DNA of 57,529 nt, from assembly GCA_035997045.1 (NCBI GenBank), contig DASYIY010000020.1, forward strand, positions 1 through 57,529. The letters run 5' to 3'. Made by a program: the position numbers and the translations under genes. The notes under the pieces were generated by a model that made no database searches, was not told where the DNA came from, and saw only the letters and a program-made list of their open reading frames with translations. This document shows positions 44,419-52,056 of the stretch, one piece after another. Source of the DNA: VRUE01 sp035997045 (GTDB lineage: Bacteria > Actinomycetota > Thermoleophilia > Solirubrobacterales > 70-9). The number at the start of each line of letters is the position of its first letter. Positions within the stretch are counted from its first letter, which is position 1.

Positions 44419-46062
44419 TTACGGCCGGGCGGGCGCGCCGGGGGGAAGAACCGTAAAGCTCGCCGTCTTGGTGGCGCCGATGCCGGCATCGTTCCGAGCG
44501 CGGGCGCTGAGGCGGTAGGCACCCGGAGCCAGGTCGACATGCTTTCCGTGACGGCGGATCTGGCCGTTGAAGGCGATCGAGGAAGCGCCGCGGTTGAGAG
44601 ACTTGTTGAAGGTCTGCAGCGGTTTGCCGACCTTCGACTGAATCGTCAGCGTCACAGTTGCCGCCGCCGAGAGCTTGAGCTTCAACTTCGTCCCCCACGT
44701 GCCCCCGGCCGCGACGCGACCGAGGGGCTTGGCGCGGAAGCGCTTGGGCTTGACCGAGAGGCCGTCGATCGCCGGAGCGACGGGCCGTGCAGGCGGACCG
44801 CCCGATGCGCTCCCGGAGCCCCCGCCCCCTGCCGCTGACGGGCAGGTGCCGTCGTGAACCGAGGTCGAGGTCGGGCAGGAATCCTGGCTGGCGTCGCCAT
44901 AGCCGTCACCGTCGGCGTCGGGCTCGATGTCGGCGTCGTAGCCGACGACGCTGGCGGCCGTAGTCGGCAGGCCCGAGTAACTCGTGCCGTCGGCCCCGTC
45001 GGCGAGTTTGCTCATCGTTGCACCCGGCGCCCCGACGAAGAGGGTCGGCGTCGTGAAGGTGGGCCCCGTAGCGATCCCGACGTAACCCCCGCTGGGCACC
45101 TGCAGCCGCGTCGCGAAGCTGCCGATCGCCCCCGCTTCGGCGCTGATGTTTTTCGGCAGGGTCTCCGCCGCGCTCGAACGCGCGATGGTGTATCCGCCGC
45201 TTCCGTTCGGCGCGAGCACCCGCAGCTGGAATTCGCGGTCGGACGTGGGGATCCCGAGCAGGCGCCAGCGAACGACCACACCACGTACAGGGAGCGCGGT
45301 AGGGGCACCACCCAAGGCGGTCTGGACATATAGCGAGTCGGAGCCGGCGCCGCCGGAGTTCGCGACGACACCTTCGAAGTTGCTGCCGAACAGCGATCCC
45401 GAGCAGGCGGTGCCACCGATCAGAGAGCTGAGGCAGAGGTCCTGGGAGACGTCGCCAAAGCCGTCGTGGTCTTCGTCGGGCTCCATCCAGGCTTCGACAT
45501 TGACCCGCTCTTTGGTCGCGTTCGAAGAGCCGGTGAAGCTTTCGCCGGCCGCCAACGCCGGCGTCTTGGTGGCGATTTCATCGGTGCTGTTCGGGCTGTT
45601 GAAAAAGGCATTCGTGTATTCGATGAAGAAATTCCCAGTGGAGAACCGGGCGCCCAGCACATCGCCGGCGTGGACCGGAAAGCGCTCGTAGAACGGGGCG
45701 AGCGTCCCGGCAAGCCCCGAGAGGTTGTGCGTCGCCCCCGCGCTGGCGACCGTGCCGGCGTTGGCGCCGGTCTTGTGGGCGGTCTGCGGCTGAAAGGTGT
45801 CGGTGGAGCCGGTCAAAGCGCCGACCTTGACTTGGGATTTGACGATCACCCCGTCGTAGGGGATCCCATAGGAGCCGGCGGCGGTGTTGGGGTCGCCGAA
45901 CTGCCATGCGCTGCAGCTGCACGGGCTGATTCCTTTGCCGGCCACCGTCGATTCACCGAGGTGCTTCGGCGCCGGCATGGCACTCGCCGACACAGCGTCG
46001 GTCGTCCCCCCGCCAACGGCGGCGAGAAACAGGACGCACGCGAGCGGACGGACACGACGCAT
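44419..46062 (-). CDS. secreted protein with thrombospondin type 3-like repeats
   Basis: This 547-residue protein has a signal peptide (about 1-27) and a beta-rich region. Two calcium-binding TSP3-like motifs are present (DEDHDGFGDVSQDLC and DADGDGYGDASQDSC), each closing one of two similar halves. A Gly/Ser/Pro linker leads to a C-terminal Ig-like domain (LKLKLSAAATVTLTIQSKVGKPLQ and LAPGAYRLSARARNDAG). It is likely surface-exposed and calcium-stabilised. The start ATG 46062 begins at the signal peptide; the frame is open further upstream but includes the rifamycin-element region. Its function is unknown. It heads the leftward run of genes. Confidence 0.78.
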   Translation of the reverse strand: MRRVRPLACVLFLAAVGGGTTDAVSASAMPAPKHLGESTVAGKGISPCSCSAWQFGDPNTAAGSYGIPYDGVIVKSQVKVGALTGSTDTFQPQTAHKTGANAGTVASAGATHNLSGLAGTLAPFYERFPVHAGDVLGARFSTGNFFIEYTNAFFNSPNSTDEIATKTPALAAGESFTGSSNATKERVNVEAWMEPDEDHDGFGDVSQDLCLSSLIGGTACSGSLFGSNFEGVVANSGGAGSDSLYVQTALGGAPTALPVRGVVVRWRLLGIPTSDREFQLRVLAPNGSGGYTIARSSAAETLPKNISAEAGAIGSFATRLQVPSGGYVGIATGPTFTTPTLFVGAPGATMSKLADGADGTSYSGLPTTAASVVGYDADIEPDADGDGYGDASQDSCPTSTSVHDGTCPSAAGGGGSGSASGGPPARPVAPAIDGLSVKPKRFRAKPLGRVAAGGTWGTKLKLKLSAAATVTLTIQSKVGKPLQTFNKSLNRGASSIAFNGQIRRHGKHVDLAPGAYRLSARARNDAGIGATKTASFTVLPPGAPARP

Positions 46063-46214
46063 ATGTCGATTTAACACCGGATCGAGGCGCGCCGGGGTGT
46101 TGCGCCCTCTCCAGTGGCCGACTGTTCCAGCTACGCCGACGCACCTCCGTGGCCGCTTCGCGAGGTGGAAAGACGGGCGCTTCCCCCTTTCCAACTCGAA
46201 TTTATAGCAGGCAT

Positions 46215-46233
46215 GGGCCTTGTAACAAGCCCC
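46215..46233. promoter_or_regulatory. rifamycin-associated element (RAE)-like inverted repeat
   Basis: The minus strand reads GGGGCTTGTTACAAGGCCC. From memory, the RAE consensus is GGGGCTTGCGRCAAGGCCC, so all 16 arm bases match and only the three central bases differ. The outer bases extend the dyad (AGCAGGCA and TGCCTGCT). It lies 87 bases before the start of a rifampicin-monooxygenase-like gene, as expected for rifamycin-inducible genes in actinomycetes. Confidence 0.7.
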
Positions 46234-46249
46234 GTGCCTGCTCCATAAT
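46220..46249 (+). promoter_or_regulatory. promoter of the monooxygenase gene overlapping the RAE
   Basis: TTGTAA (46220-46225) and CATAAT (46244-46249) are spaced 18 bases apart. The -35 box is inside the rifamycin-like element, so binding there could directly set promoter activity. A leader of about 65 bases would follow. Confidence 0.45.
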
Positions 46250-46320
46250 CGCCGGCCGCAAGCCAAAAACATGCGGAAACAGAGAGTTAAAATGTGTGTG
46301 TTCTTGTTCGGCGGAGGGAG

Positions 46321-47820
46321 ATGACCGACCATGCTGTGGTGATCGCCGGAGGCGGTCCGGCGGGGATGATGCTGGCGGCTGAGTTGGCATTGGCGAAGGT
46401 TGACGTCGCGATCGTCGAGCGGCGTCCCGATCACGTGCTCGTCGGCTCACGGGCCGGCGGTTTTCACTCGCGCACGATCGAGCTGCTGGACCAGCGTGGG
46501 GTCGCCGATCGGTTCCTCGCGGAGGGCCAGGCGGCCCAGGCCGCGATGCTGGCCACAACCGTGTTGGACATGAGCGACTTCCCGACGCGTCATCCCTATT
46601 CGCTCGGGATCTGGCAGAACCAGATCGAGCGGATCATGGCCGCCTGGATCGCCGAGCTGCCGGTGAAGATCTACTACGGATGTGAGGTGACGGGCTTCGA
46701 GCAAGACGACACCGGCGTCGAGGTCGAACTGTCCGGCGAGGGGTCGCTGCGGGCACGGTATCTCGTCGGCTGCGATGGAGGACGCAGCCTCATCCGCAAA
46801 GCAGCCGGCATCGAGTTCCCCGGATTGGATCCGACCAGGAGCAACCTGATCGCCGAGGTCGAGACGACCGAGGAGCCGGATCTTGGCATCCGCCACGACG
46901 ATCTCGGTGTGCATTCCCTCGGCAGGGTGGAGTACGAGATCCGCGACGGCGAGGTGGTCTATGCGGATCAGGGACCCGTGCGGGTCCTGGTGACCGAGGA
47001 GCACGTCGAAGCCACCGCTGAGCCCACCCTGCGCGATCTGAGCGAGGCGCTGATCAGGGTGTACGGCACCGACTTCGGGATCCACAATCCCACCTGGATC
47101 TCCAGGTTCACCGACATGACCCGTCAGGCAGCGTCCTATCGCGCGGGACGCGTCCTACTCGCCGGCGACTCGGCGCACGTGCACTACCCGGCGGGTGGAC
47201 AGGGCCTCAGCCTCGGTGTGGGCGATGCGGCGAATCTGGGATGGAAGCTGGCCCAGGTGGTCAAGGGGACCTCCCCGGAGAGCCTCCTGGAGACGTATCG
47301 GGACGAGCGCCACCCGGTCGCTGCCCGCGCGATCCAGCACACGATGGCTCAGGCCGCACTCCAGCGCCGAGACGAGCGCATGCGGGCCCTGGTCGATGTC
47401 GTGTCGGAGCTGGCGACCATGGGCGAGCCTCGCAAACGGCTCGCCGGGCTCATCTCCGGGCTGGACATTCACTACGACCTCGGCGAGGGACATCCACTGC
47501 TCGGACGCCGCATGCCCGATCTCGATCTGATCGCCACCAGTGGCCCGCTCCGTGTCTTCGAGCTGCTGCACGACGCCCGGCCGGTGCTGCTCAACCTCGG
47601 TGAGCCCGGCGGCTTCGACATCGCTCCGTGGGCCGACCGGGTCCAGCCGATCGACGCGAGCTACAAGGGCGAGTGGGAGCTCCCGGTGCTCGGCCCGGTC
47701 ACCGCTCCCACCGCCGTGCTGATTCGGCCCGACGGATATGTGGCTTGGGTGGGAGACCTCACCCAGCCGGACCTCGCTGACGCGCTGACCACCTGGTTCG
47801 GACCGCCTACCGCGGCGTAG
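46321..47820 (+). CDS. FAD monooxygenase, rifampicin monooxygenase (Rox)-like
   Basis: This class A flavoprotein hydroxylase has 499 residues. The FAD dinucleotide motif is VVIAGGGPAGMMLAAEL (7-23), followed by RARYLVGCDGGRSLIRKAAG (DG motif) and GRVLLAGDSAHVHYPAGGQGLSLGVGDAANLGWKLA (GD motif). A thioredoxin-like C-terminal domain (about 390-499) is typical of the group including RIFMO/Rox and phenol hydroxylases. Rox enzymes linearise and inactivate rifamycins. The rifamycin-associated element upstream strengthens that assignment. The start is ATG 46321 after GGAGGGAG; the frame is open nine codons earlier. The 3' end overlaps the Mug gene by 14 bases. Confidence 0.82.
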   Translation: MTDHAVVIAGGGPAGMMLAAELALAKVDVAIVERRPDHVLVGSRAGGFHSRTIELLDQRGVADRFLAEGQAAQAAMLATTVLDMSDFPTRHPYSLGIWQNQIERIMAAWIAELPVKIYYGCEVTGFEQDDTGVEVELSGEGSLRARYLVGCDGGRSLIRKAAGIEFPGLDPTRSNLIAEVETTEEPDLGIRHDDLGVHSLGRVEYEIRDGEVVYADQGPVRVLVTEEHVEATAEPTLRDLSEALIRVYGTDFGIHNPTWISRFTDMTRQAASYRAGRVLLAGDSAHVHYPAGGQGLSLGVGDAANLGWKLAQVVKGTSPESLLETYRDERHPVAARAIQHTMAQAALQRRDERMRALVDVVSELATMGEPRKRLAGLISGLDIHYDLGEGHPLLGRRMPDLDLIATSGPLRVFELLHDARPVLLNLGEPGGFDIAPWADRVQPIDASYKGEWELPVLGPVTAPTAVLIRPDGYVAWVGDLTQPDLADALTTWFGPPTAA

Positions 47821-48400
47821 CGATGACGCCGGCTGCGGCGGCCGGCGCCGCATAGGCGGCAGCGAGCGTCGCGACGGTCTCGTGGGCGTTGAGCCCGCTC
47901 GGGTTGGGGACCACCCAGAGCGCCGCGCCGGACCAGTGGATCCCGCTTTCGAGCGTGTCCGGCTGCCGGCCCAAAGCCGCGCCTCGCTCGCCGAACGCAT
48001 CGCGATAGGCGGTGACTCCCGCGATCGCGACGACCGCGGGCCGGTGCTCGGCGACGAACCGCTGAAGCCGCGCGCCGCCCTCGCGCAACTCCTCGGGCGA
48101 GAGCTCGGAGGCGCGCGCGGTGGCCCGCCCCACGAGGTTGGTGATGCCGACGCCCCGCGCCACGAGATGCGCGCGATCGGCATCGGTCATCCCGGCGACC
48201 CGATCGACCTCGTAGCCGGTGATGCCGGCCGCGGCCAACGCCGGATAAAAACGGTTGGTGGGATGCGCGAAGTGGGTTCCGACCGCGGCCGTCCACAGGC
48301 CCGGGTTGATGCCGACAAACAGCAGCTTGAGCCCCGGCCCAACGAGATCCTCGACCTCGCAGCCGCGGAACTCCTCCAGCTCCAAACGCGTGAACCGCAC
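47807..48400 (-). CDS. mismatch-specific uracil/thymine DNA glycosylase (Mug family)
   Basis: This 197-residue member of the UDG superfamily is of the Mug/TDG type. The catalytic-loop motif is GINPGLWTAAVGTHFAHPTNRFY, with Asn in GINPG as the expected activating residue, and the second motif is PNPSGLNAH. It removes uracil or ethenocytosine opposite guanine. Convergent, overlapping the monooxygenase gene by 14 bases. Whether its proximity to the resistance genes is functional is not known. Confidence 0.88.
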   Translation of the reverse strand: MRFTRLELEEFRGCEVEDLVGPGLKLLFVGINPGLWTAAVGTHFAHPTNRFYPALAAAGITGYEVDRVAGMTDADRAHLVARGVGITNLVGRATARASELSPEELREGGARLQRFVAEHRPAVVAIAGVTAYRDAFGERGAALGRQPDTLESGIHWSGAALWVVPNPSGLNAHETVATLAAAYAAPAAAAGVIATPR

Positions 48401-48449
48401 ACCCGCGATCCTGCCCGAGCCGCGCCGCGCCCGTCGCGCGCCGAGATTC

Positions 48450-48476
48450 CGTCACATCTCTGCCCTCTACTCCGTC
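48450..48476 (+). promoter_or_regulatory. ECF41-type promoter before the NmrA remnant
   Basis: CGTCACA (48450-48456), a 16-base spacer and CGTC (48473-48476) match, as I recall it, the ECF41 consensus TGTCACA-N16-CGTC at all but the first base. A second CCGTCACA follows immediately (48472-48479). ECF41 sigma factors typically control carboxymuconolactone decarboxylase, oxidoreductase or epimerase genes, which agrees with the NmrA-like remnant downstream. Confidence 0.45.
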
Positions 48477-48538
48477 ACACCTATGAGACAAAGAAAACGG
48501 CCGACCCAGAGGCGGCCCGGACCGAAAGGAAGCAACCA

Positions 48539-48750
48539 TTGGCAAGTGAGAAGATCGCCGTCGCCGGTGCGACCGGCCGCCTCGGCCGCCCCACGGCGAA
48601 GCTCCTCGCCGCCCAAGACAGCAACGGCCCGCGCGTCGAGGCCGAGAGTTCTTCGACGACCCGGAAGGCCTCTATCCGGCCGGGGCCGTCCTCCCCGGCC
48701 CGGTGGCCAAGCTCGCCGGCCCCATTTACGAGGAGTGGCTCAACCAGTAG
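48539..48750 (+). pseudogene. NmrA/NAD(P)-binding epimerase-like gene with the middle deleted
   Basis: TTG 48539, preceded by AAAGGAAG, starts a typical NAD(P)-binding N-terminus (EKIAVAGATGRLGRPTAKLL). After about 35 codons the frame loses sense. A different frame then gives EFFDDPEGLYPAGAVLPGPVAKLAGPIYEEWLNQ and a stop at 48748-48750, which looks like the C-terminus of the same kind of protein. About 200 residues between are missing. The gene is therefore an internal-deletion remnant still behind its promoter and ribosome binding site. Confidence 0.65.
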
Positions 48751-48844
48751 CTCTTGGCCGAGCCAATGTCGAATCCGCGTGTCCCCGCTCGTCTCATGGG
48801 TAAAGGGGGCTCAGAGGAACTCCCGTGACCGAAGGAGAATCGAA

Positions 48845-49378
48845 ATGGGAAAGCTGATCGCAACAACGCAGGCCACCATTGACGGCGTTATCGACCCGGT
48901 CGGCGAGTGGGTGCAACCTGACGGAGACCACGGCGACTACTCGTTCGAGCGTCAGGCGAGATCGAGCGGGATGGTGCTGGGCCGCAAGACCTACGAGGGC
49001 CTGGCGGGATATTGGCCCAGCCAGTCGGGCACATGGGCAGACATGGTCAACTCGATGCCGAAGTACGTCGGGTCAAACACCCTGTCCGGCGATCTCGAGT
49101 GGAACGCGACCCTGCTCGAGGGGAACCTCGAGGACTCGATCCCAAAGCTGAAGCACGAGGCCGACGGCGACCTGTTCATGCACGGCAGCGGCGAGTTCGC
49201 CTACGCCCTCGCCGAGAAGGGCCTGATCGACGAGTACGAGGTCTACCTGAACCCGCTCGTCTGGGGCGAAGGAAAAGTCCACGTGCTCGGCGACAGGGGA
49301 ACCGTCCGGATGCAGCTCGACGACATCAAGCGGTTCGACTCCGGAGTGGTCCTCCTCACCTACCTGCCGGCGTCCTGA
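48845..49378 (+). CDS. dihydrofolate reductase-like (RibD C-terminal) protein
   Basis: This 177-residue protein is of the RibD_C/DHFR-like family (ATTQATIDGVIDPVGEWVQ, MVLGRKTYEGLAGYWPSQ, GDLFMHGSGEFAYALAEKGLIDEYEVYLNPLVWGEGKVHV). The family reduces pteridine- or pyrimidine-like substrates with NADPH; in actinobacteria most members are uncharacterised. AAGGAG eight bases before ATG 48845 sets the start. The 3' end overlaps the converging PASTA gene by 19 bases. A related truncated gene begins at 57317. Confidence 0.85.
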   Translation: MGKLIATTQATIDGVIDPVGEWVQPDGDHGDYSFERQARSSGMVLGRKTYEGLAGYWPSQSGTWADMVNSMPKYVGSNTLSGDLEWNATLLEGNLEDSIPKLKHEADGDLFMHGSGEFAYALAEKGLIDEYEVYLNPLVWGEGKVHVLGDRGTVRMQLDDIKRFDSGVVLLTYLPAS

Positions 49379-50571
49379 CCGCGGCTATTTTGGCGCTTCG
49401 GCCCGAGTTTGAGGTTGACCTTGCCGTCGGCGGGTATCGCCCCCGCCGCGGGGTTCGACGACTTGACGACGAGGTTCCGCCGCCCTTTGATCTTGGGCAT
49501 TTGGACCTTGCCTACCTTGCAGCCGGCCGCCCTGATCTCCCTCTTTGCCGCCTTCAGCTTCTTGCCGGCCAGCTCAGGGACGATGCACCCGGGGCGTCCG
49601 GGCGGGTCGCCATGCGGTGGGCGCGTGTATGAGACCGACGCCGAGCAGGCCGAGGTGTTGCCGGCCGCGTCGGTCGCGGTCGCCGAGAAGGTGGCAGTGA
49701 CGCCCTCCCCGACCTCAACGCGGATGCCCGGTGAGCCAAGCTCGGCTGCGCTGCCAGTGGCGACAGAAGCGCCCGCGCAGTTCGGGCCCGCATAGACGTG
49801 CACCCTCGATCCCGCCTCGGCGGCGCCGCGGATTCGCGGAGTGCCACTCGAGTTCGGCGAGGCCGGGTCGGTACTCGTGAGCTGCGGCGCTGATGGTGGC
49901 ACGAGGTCTTTCTGCTCGAGCCAGATGCCTCCGGACCCACCGATGCGATCTTCGACGCTTTCGCAAAAGGAGAGATTTCCCGAGATGGGCGTCGCATGCA
50001 TATCGGTCCACTGGCCGCCGATCGCCCCCGCTCCGGTGAGCCCTGTGATGAACGAGGCTCCGGAGCGCGGGCTGCCTTCAGTGCTCCCTGTGGTCGAGGT
50101 CGAAAGCGCCAGGATGGCCGGGTCCGTGGAAACAGCGCATTCCTTTCCTTCGGACGTCAGCGTCCCGCCGGCTTCGCCTTCCAGAGTGAGCGCGCCTGTC
50201 GCCTGGTTGAAAGTCCCTTCGATTTCTCCGATTTCGAAGTCGACGGTGACATCGCCCTCAAAGATTCCGGTGACATGCGTCATGAACTGGGGCACCTGCA
50301 GATCACCCGCTGTGATCGAGCCGCTGACGGGATCGATTTGGGCTTCAAAAGGCGCTGTTTTTTCGGGGGCTTTGAATAGGGCGGCGTCGGAGAGCTGGAC
50401 CCCGACGTTGGCGCGGTCTTCGGTGAACGTCATCGAGAGGGGCTCGGCGCTCGCCGCCGAGACGCAGACGCCCAGCACCAAGAGCGAGACAAGCGCAATC
50501 GCTCCAGTGGCTCGCATTGCTCTGCGGCTGTCCCCAGCTTCACCTACCGGCACGGTCTCCCTTGAAGTCAT
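49360..50571 (-). CDS. secreted PASTA-domain protein
   Basis: This protein of about 403 residues has a signal peptide (about 18-42, with the hydrophobic IALVSLLVLGVCVSAASA). A beta domain of unknown type (45-215) is followed by a bacterial Ig-like domain (VPPSAPQLTSTDPASPNSSGTPRIRG, then FSATATDAAGNTSACSASVSY). One PASTA domain ends the protein (CIVPELAGKKLKAAKREIRAAGCKVGKVQ, SSNPAAGAIPADGKVNLKLG). PASTA domains bind peptidoglycan or beta-lactams in kinases and PBPs; here it may anchor the protein to the wall. The start could be ATG 50571 or an in-frame TTG just before. Confidence 0.78.
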   Translation of the reverse strand: MTSRETVPVGEAGDSRRAMRATGAIALVSLLVLGVCVSAASAEPLSMTFTEDRANVGVQLSDAALFKAPEKTAPFEAQIDPVSGSITAGDLQVPQFMTHVTGIFEGDVTVDFEIGEIEGTFNQATGALTLEGEAGGTLTSEGKECAVSTDPAILALSTSTTGSTEGSPRSGASFITGLTGAGAIGGQWTDMHATPISGNLSFCESVEDRIGGSGGIWLEQKDLVPPSAPQLTSTDPASPNSSGTPRIRGAAEAGSRVHVYAGPNCAGASVATGSAAELGSPGIRVEVGEGVTATFSATATDAAGNTSACSASVSYTRPPHGDPPGRPGCIVPELAGKKLKAAKREIRAAGCKVGKVQMPKIKGRRNLVVKSSNPAAGAIPADGKVNLKLGPKRQNSRGQDAGR

Positions 50572-50741
50572 CAATGTCCCTTTCGCTGTTCCCGACTTGC
50601 GTAGGTACTGCGGCCCGCGTCGGCTCCTGGCTCGTACCGCTACACCGTAGCACTGACGAAGATACGGTGAAGCGGCTTAAAAGATGGTCCGTATTCTCCC
50701 AATCTGTCGCGATCCGGTCAATTCGGGACTACGGTTCAAGC

Positions 50742-51404
50742 GTGCAGACGACGAATCCCTCCGGGGGACAGGCGAAGAAACGGCGACGACTGTCGCCCGA
50801 GGCGATCACCGAGGCGGCGATCCGCCTGGCCGACGCCGAGGGCCTCGAGGCGGTCTCGATCAGGCGCGTCGCCGCCGAGCTCGACGGGCGGGCGATGAGC
50901 CTCTACGACCATTTCGCCAGCAAGCGCGAGCTGCTCGCCTCGATGACCGACGAGGTGGTCGGGGAGATGCTGGTCTCCCACCCCCTGCCGGAGGCCTGGC
51001 GTGAGGCAGTCGCGGTCTCCGCGCGGACGATGTACGCCGCCTACGCCTCTCACCCTTGGGCGCTCTTTGCCGCCGCCGAACGGGTCGGCCCCGGACCCAA
51101 CGGCATCAAACTCGCCAAGCAGATGGCGCGGGCGCTCGCGACGCTCGCGCTCGAGCACGGCGATGTCTGGCAGGTGCAGGGAATCGTCAACGACTACGTC
51201 ATCGGCTACTCGTTTCGGACCGTCGGAACCGTCGACCCGGAGGACATGGAGGCGGCGATCGCCGCCAGCGACGTAGTCGAGTTCCCCGAGCTAGCCGCCC
51301 TGCCCGACAACCTCCGCACCCGCTCCTCGATCGAGCGCTTCGAGCTCGGCCTGCAGACCGTGCTCGATGGCATCGAGCGACGTTTTCTCGGTCAGCCCGG
51401 CTGA
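50742..51404 (+). CDS. TetR-family transcriptional regulator
   Basis: This 220-residue regulator has an N-terminal helix-turn-helix (LSPEAITEAAIRLADAEGLEAVSIRRVAAELDGRAMSLYDHFASKRELL) and a TetR C-terminal domain. The N-terminal helix wording (SIRRVAAEL, AMSLYDHFASK) is that of the TetR_C-type group that includes drug-efflux regulators. The start is GTG 50742, placed where the regulator sequence begins; the frame is open much further upstream. The target is unknown. The ECF sigma gene follows 73 bases later. Confidence 0.85.
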   Translation: MQTTNPSGGQAKKRRRLSPEAITEAAIRLADAEGLEAVSIRRVAAELDGRAMSLYDHFASKRELLASMTDEVVGEMLVSHPLPEAWREAVAVSARTMYAAYASHPWALFAAAERVGPGPNGIKLAKQMARALATLALEHGDVWQVQGIVNDYVIGYSFRTVGTVDPEDMEAAIAASDVVEFPELAALPDNLRTRSSIERFELGLQTVLDGIERRFLGQPG

Positions 51405-51477
51405 GAATCAGCCACTGAGATCTGCTCCTGGCGAAGAAATCGGGAACCGGATTCCGCTTTACGGGCATCTACCGCTA

Positions 51478-52056
51478 GTGGCAAGCGATCGAGACCTGTG
51501 GGAGCGGGCCCGCGGCGGCGACGCCGAGGCGTTCGGCGACCTTTACGAGCGCCATGCCCGAGCGGTTCAGTCCTACTGCCTGTGGCGCACCGCCGACCTC
51601 CAGGTCGCCGAGGACGCCACCGCGACGGTGTTTCTCGAAGCCTGGCGTAAGCGGGGGCACCTCACCCTGAGCACGGATTCTGCCGCGCCGCTCCTGCTGG
51701 GGATCGCCAACAACGTCGTACGCCGCCAGTGGCGCAGCCAGCGACGCTACCGAGACGCCCTCGAGCGAGTGCGAAACGTCGGCCCGATCCCCAACGACCT
51801 TGAGGCAGAGGCGATCGCCCGCCTCGATGCGATCCAGCAACTGCGCGAGGGCGGCGAGGCAATCCGCAAGCTGCCCCGGCGGGAGCGGGAGGTGCTCGCT
51901 CTGCTCGCCTGGAGCGACCTCTCCTACGGCGAGATCGCCGAGGCCTTGGGCCTTCCGGTGGGGACCGTGCGCTCCCGCCTCGCCCGTGCCCGTACCCGCC
52001 TCGGCGACGCCTTCCCTGACACAACCGCAGCCAGACCCGCGGAGGAAACCCTGTGA
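51478..52056 (+). CDS. ECF-type RNA polymerase sigma factor
   Basis: This 192-residue sigma factor has region 2 (GDAEAFGDLYERHARAVQSYCLWRTADLQVAEDATATVFLEAWRK) and region 4 (LPRREREVLALLAWSDLSYGEIAEALGLPVGTVRSRLARARTRL). No extra C-terminal domain is present, so it is not an ECF41 member. The start is GTG 51478; an earlier in-frame ATG would overlap the TetR gene. Its stop overlaps the GTG of a single-TM protein, the arrangement of sigma factor and membrane partner seen with CU044_5270-like genes in actinobacteria. Confidence 0.88.
   Translation: MASDRDLWERARGGDAEAFGDLYERHARAVQSYCLWRTADLQVAEDATATVFLEAWRKRGHLTLSTDSAAPLLLGIANNVVRRQWRSQRRYRDALERVRNVGPIPNDLEAEAIARLDAIQQLREGGEAIRKLPRREREVLALLAWSDLSYGEIAEALGLPVGTVRSRLARARTRLGDAFPDTTAARPAEETL

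Noticed and set aside
50662..50694. ATACGG and CCGTAT half-sites 21 bases apart upstream of the TetR gene.
   Set aside because: Six-base arms at that spacing are expected by chance in a sequence of this length, and nothing else supports an operator.
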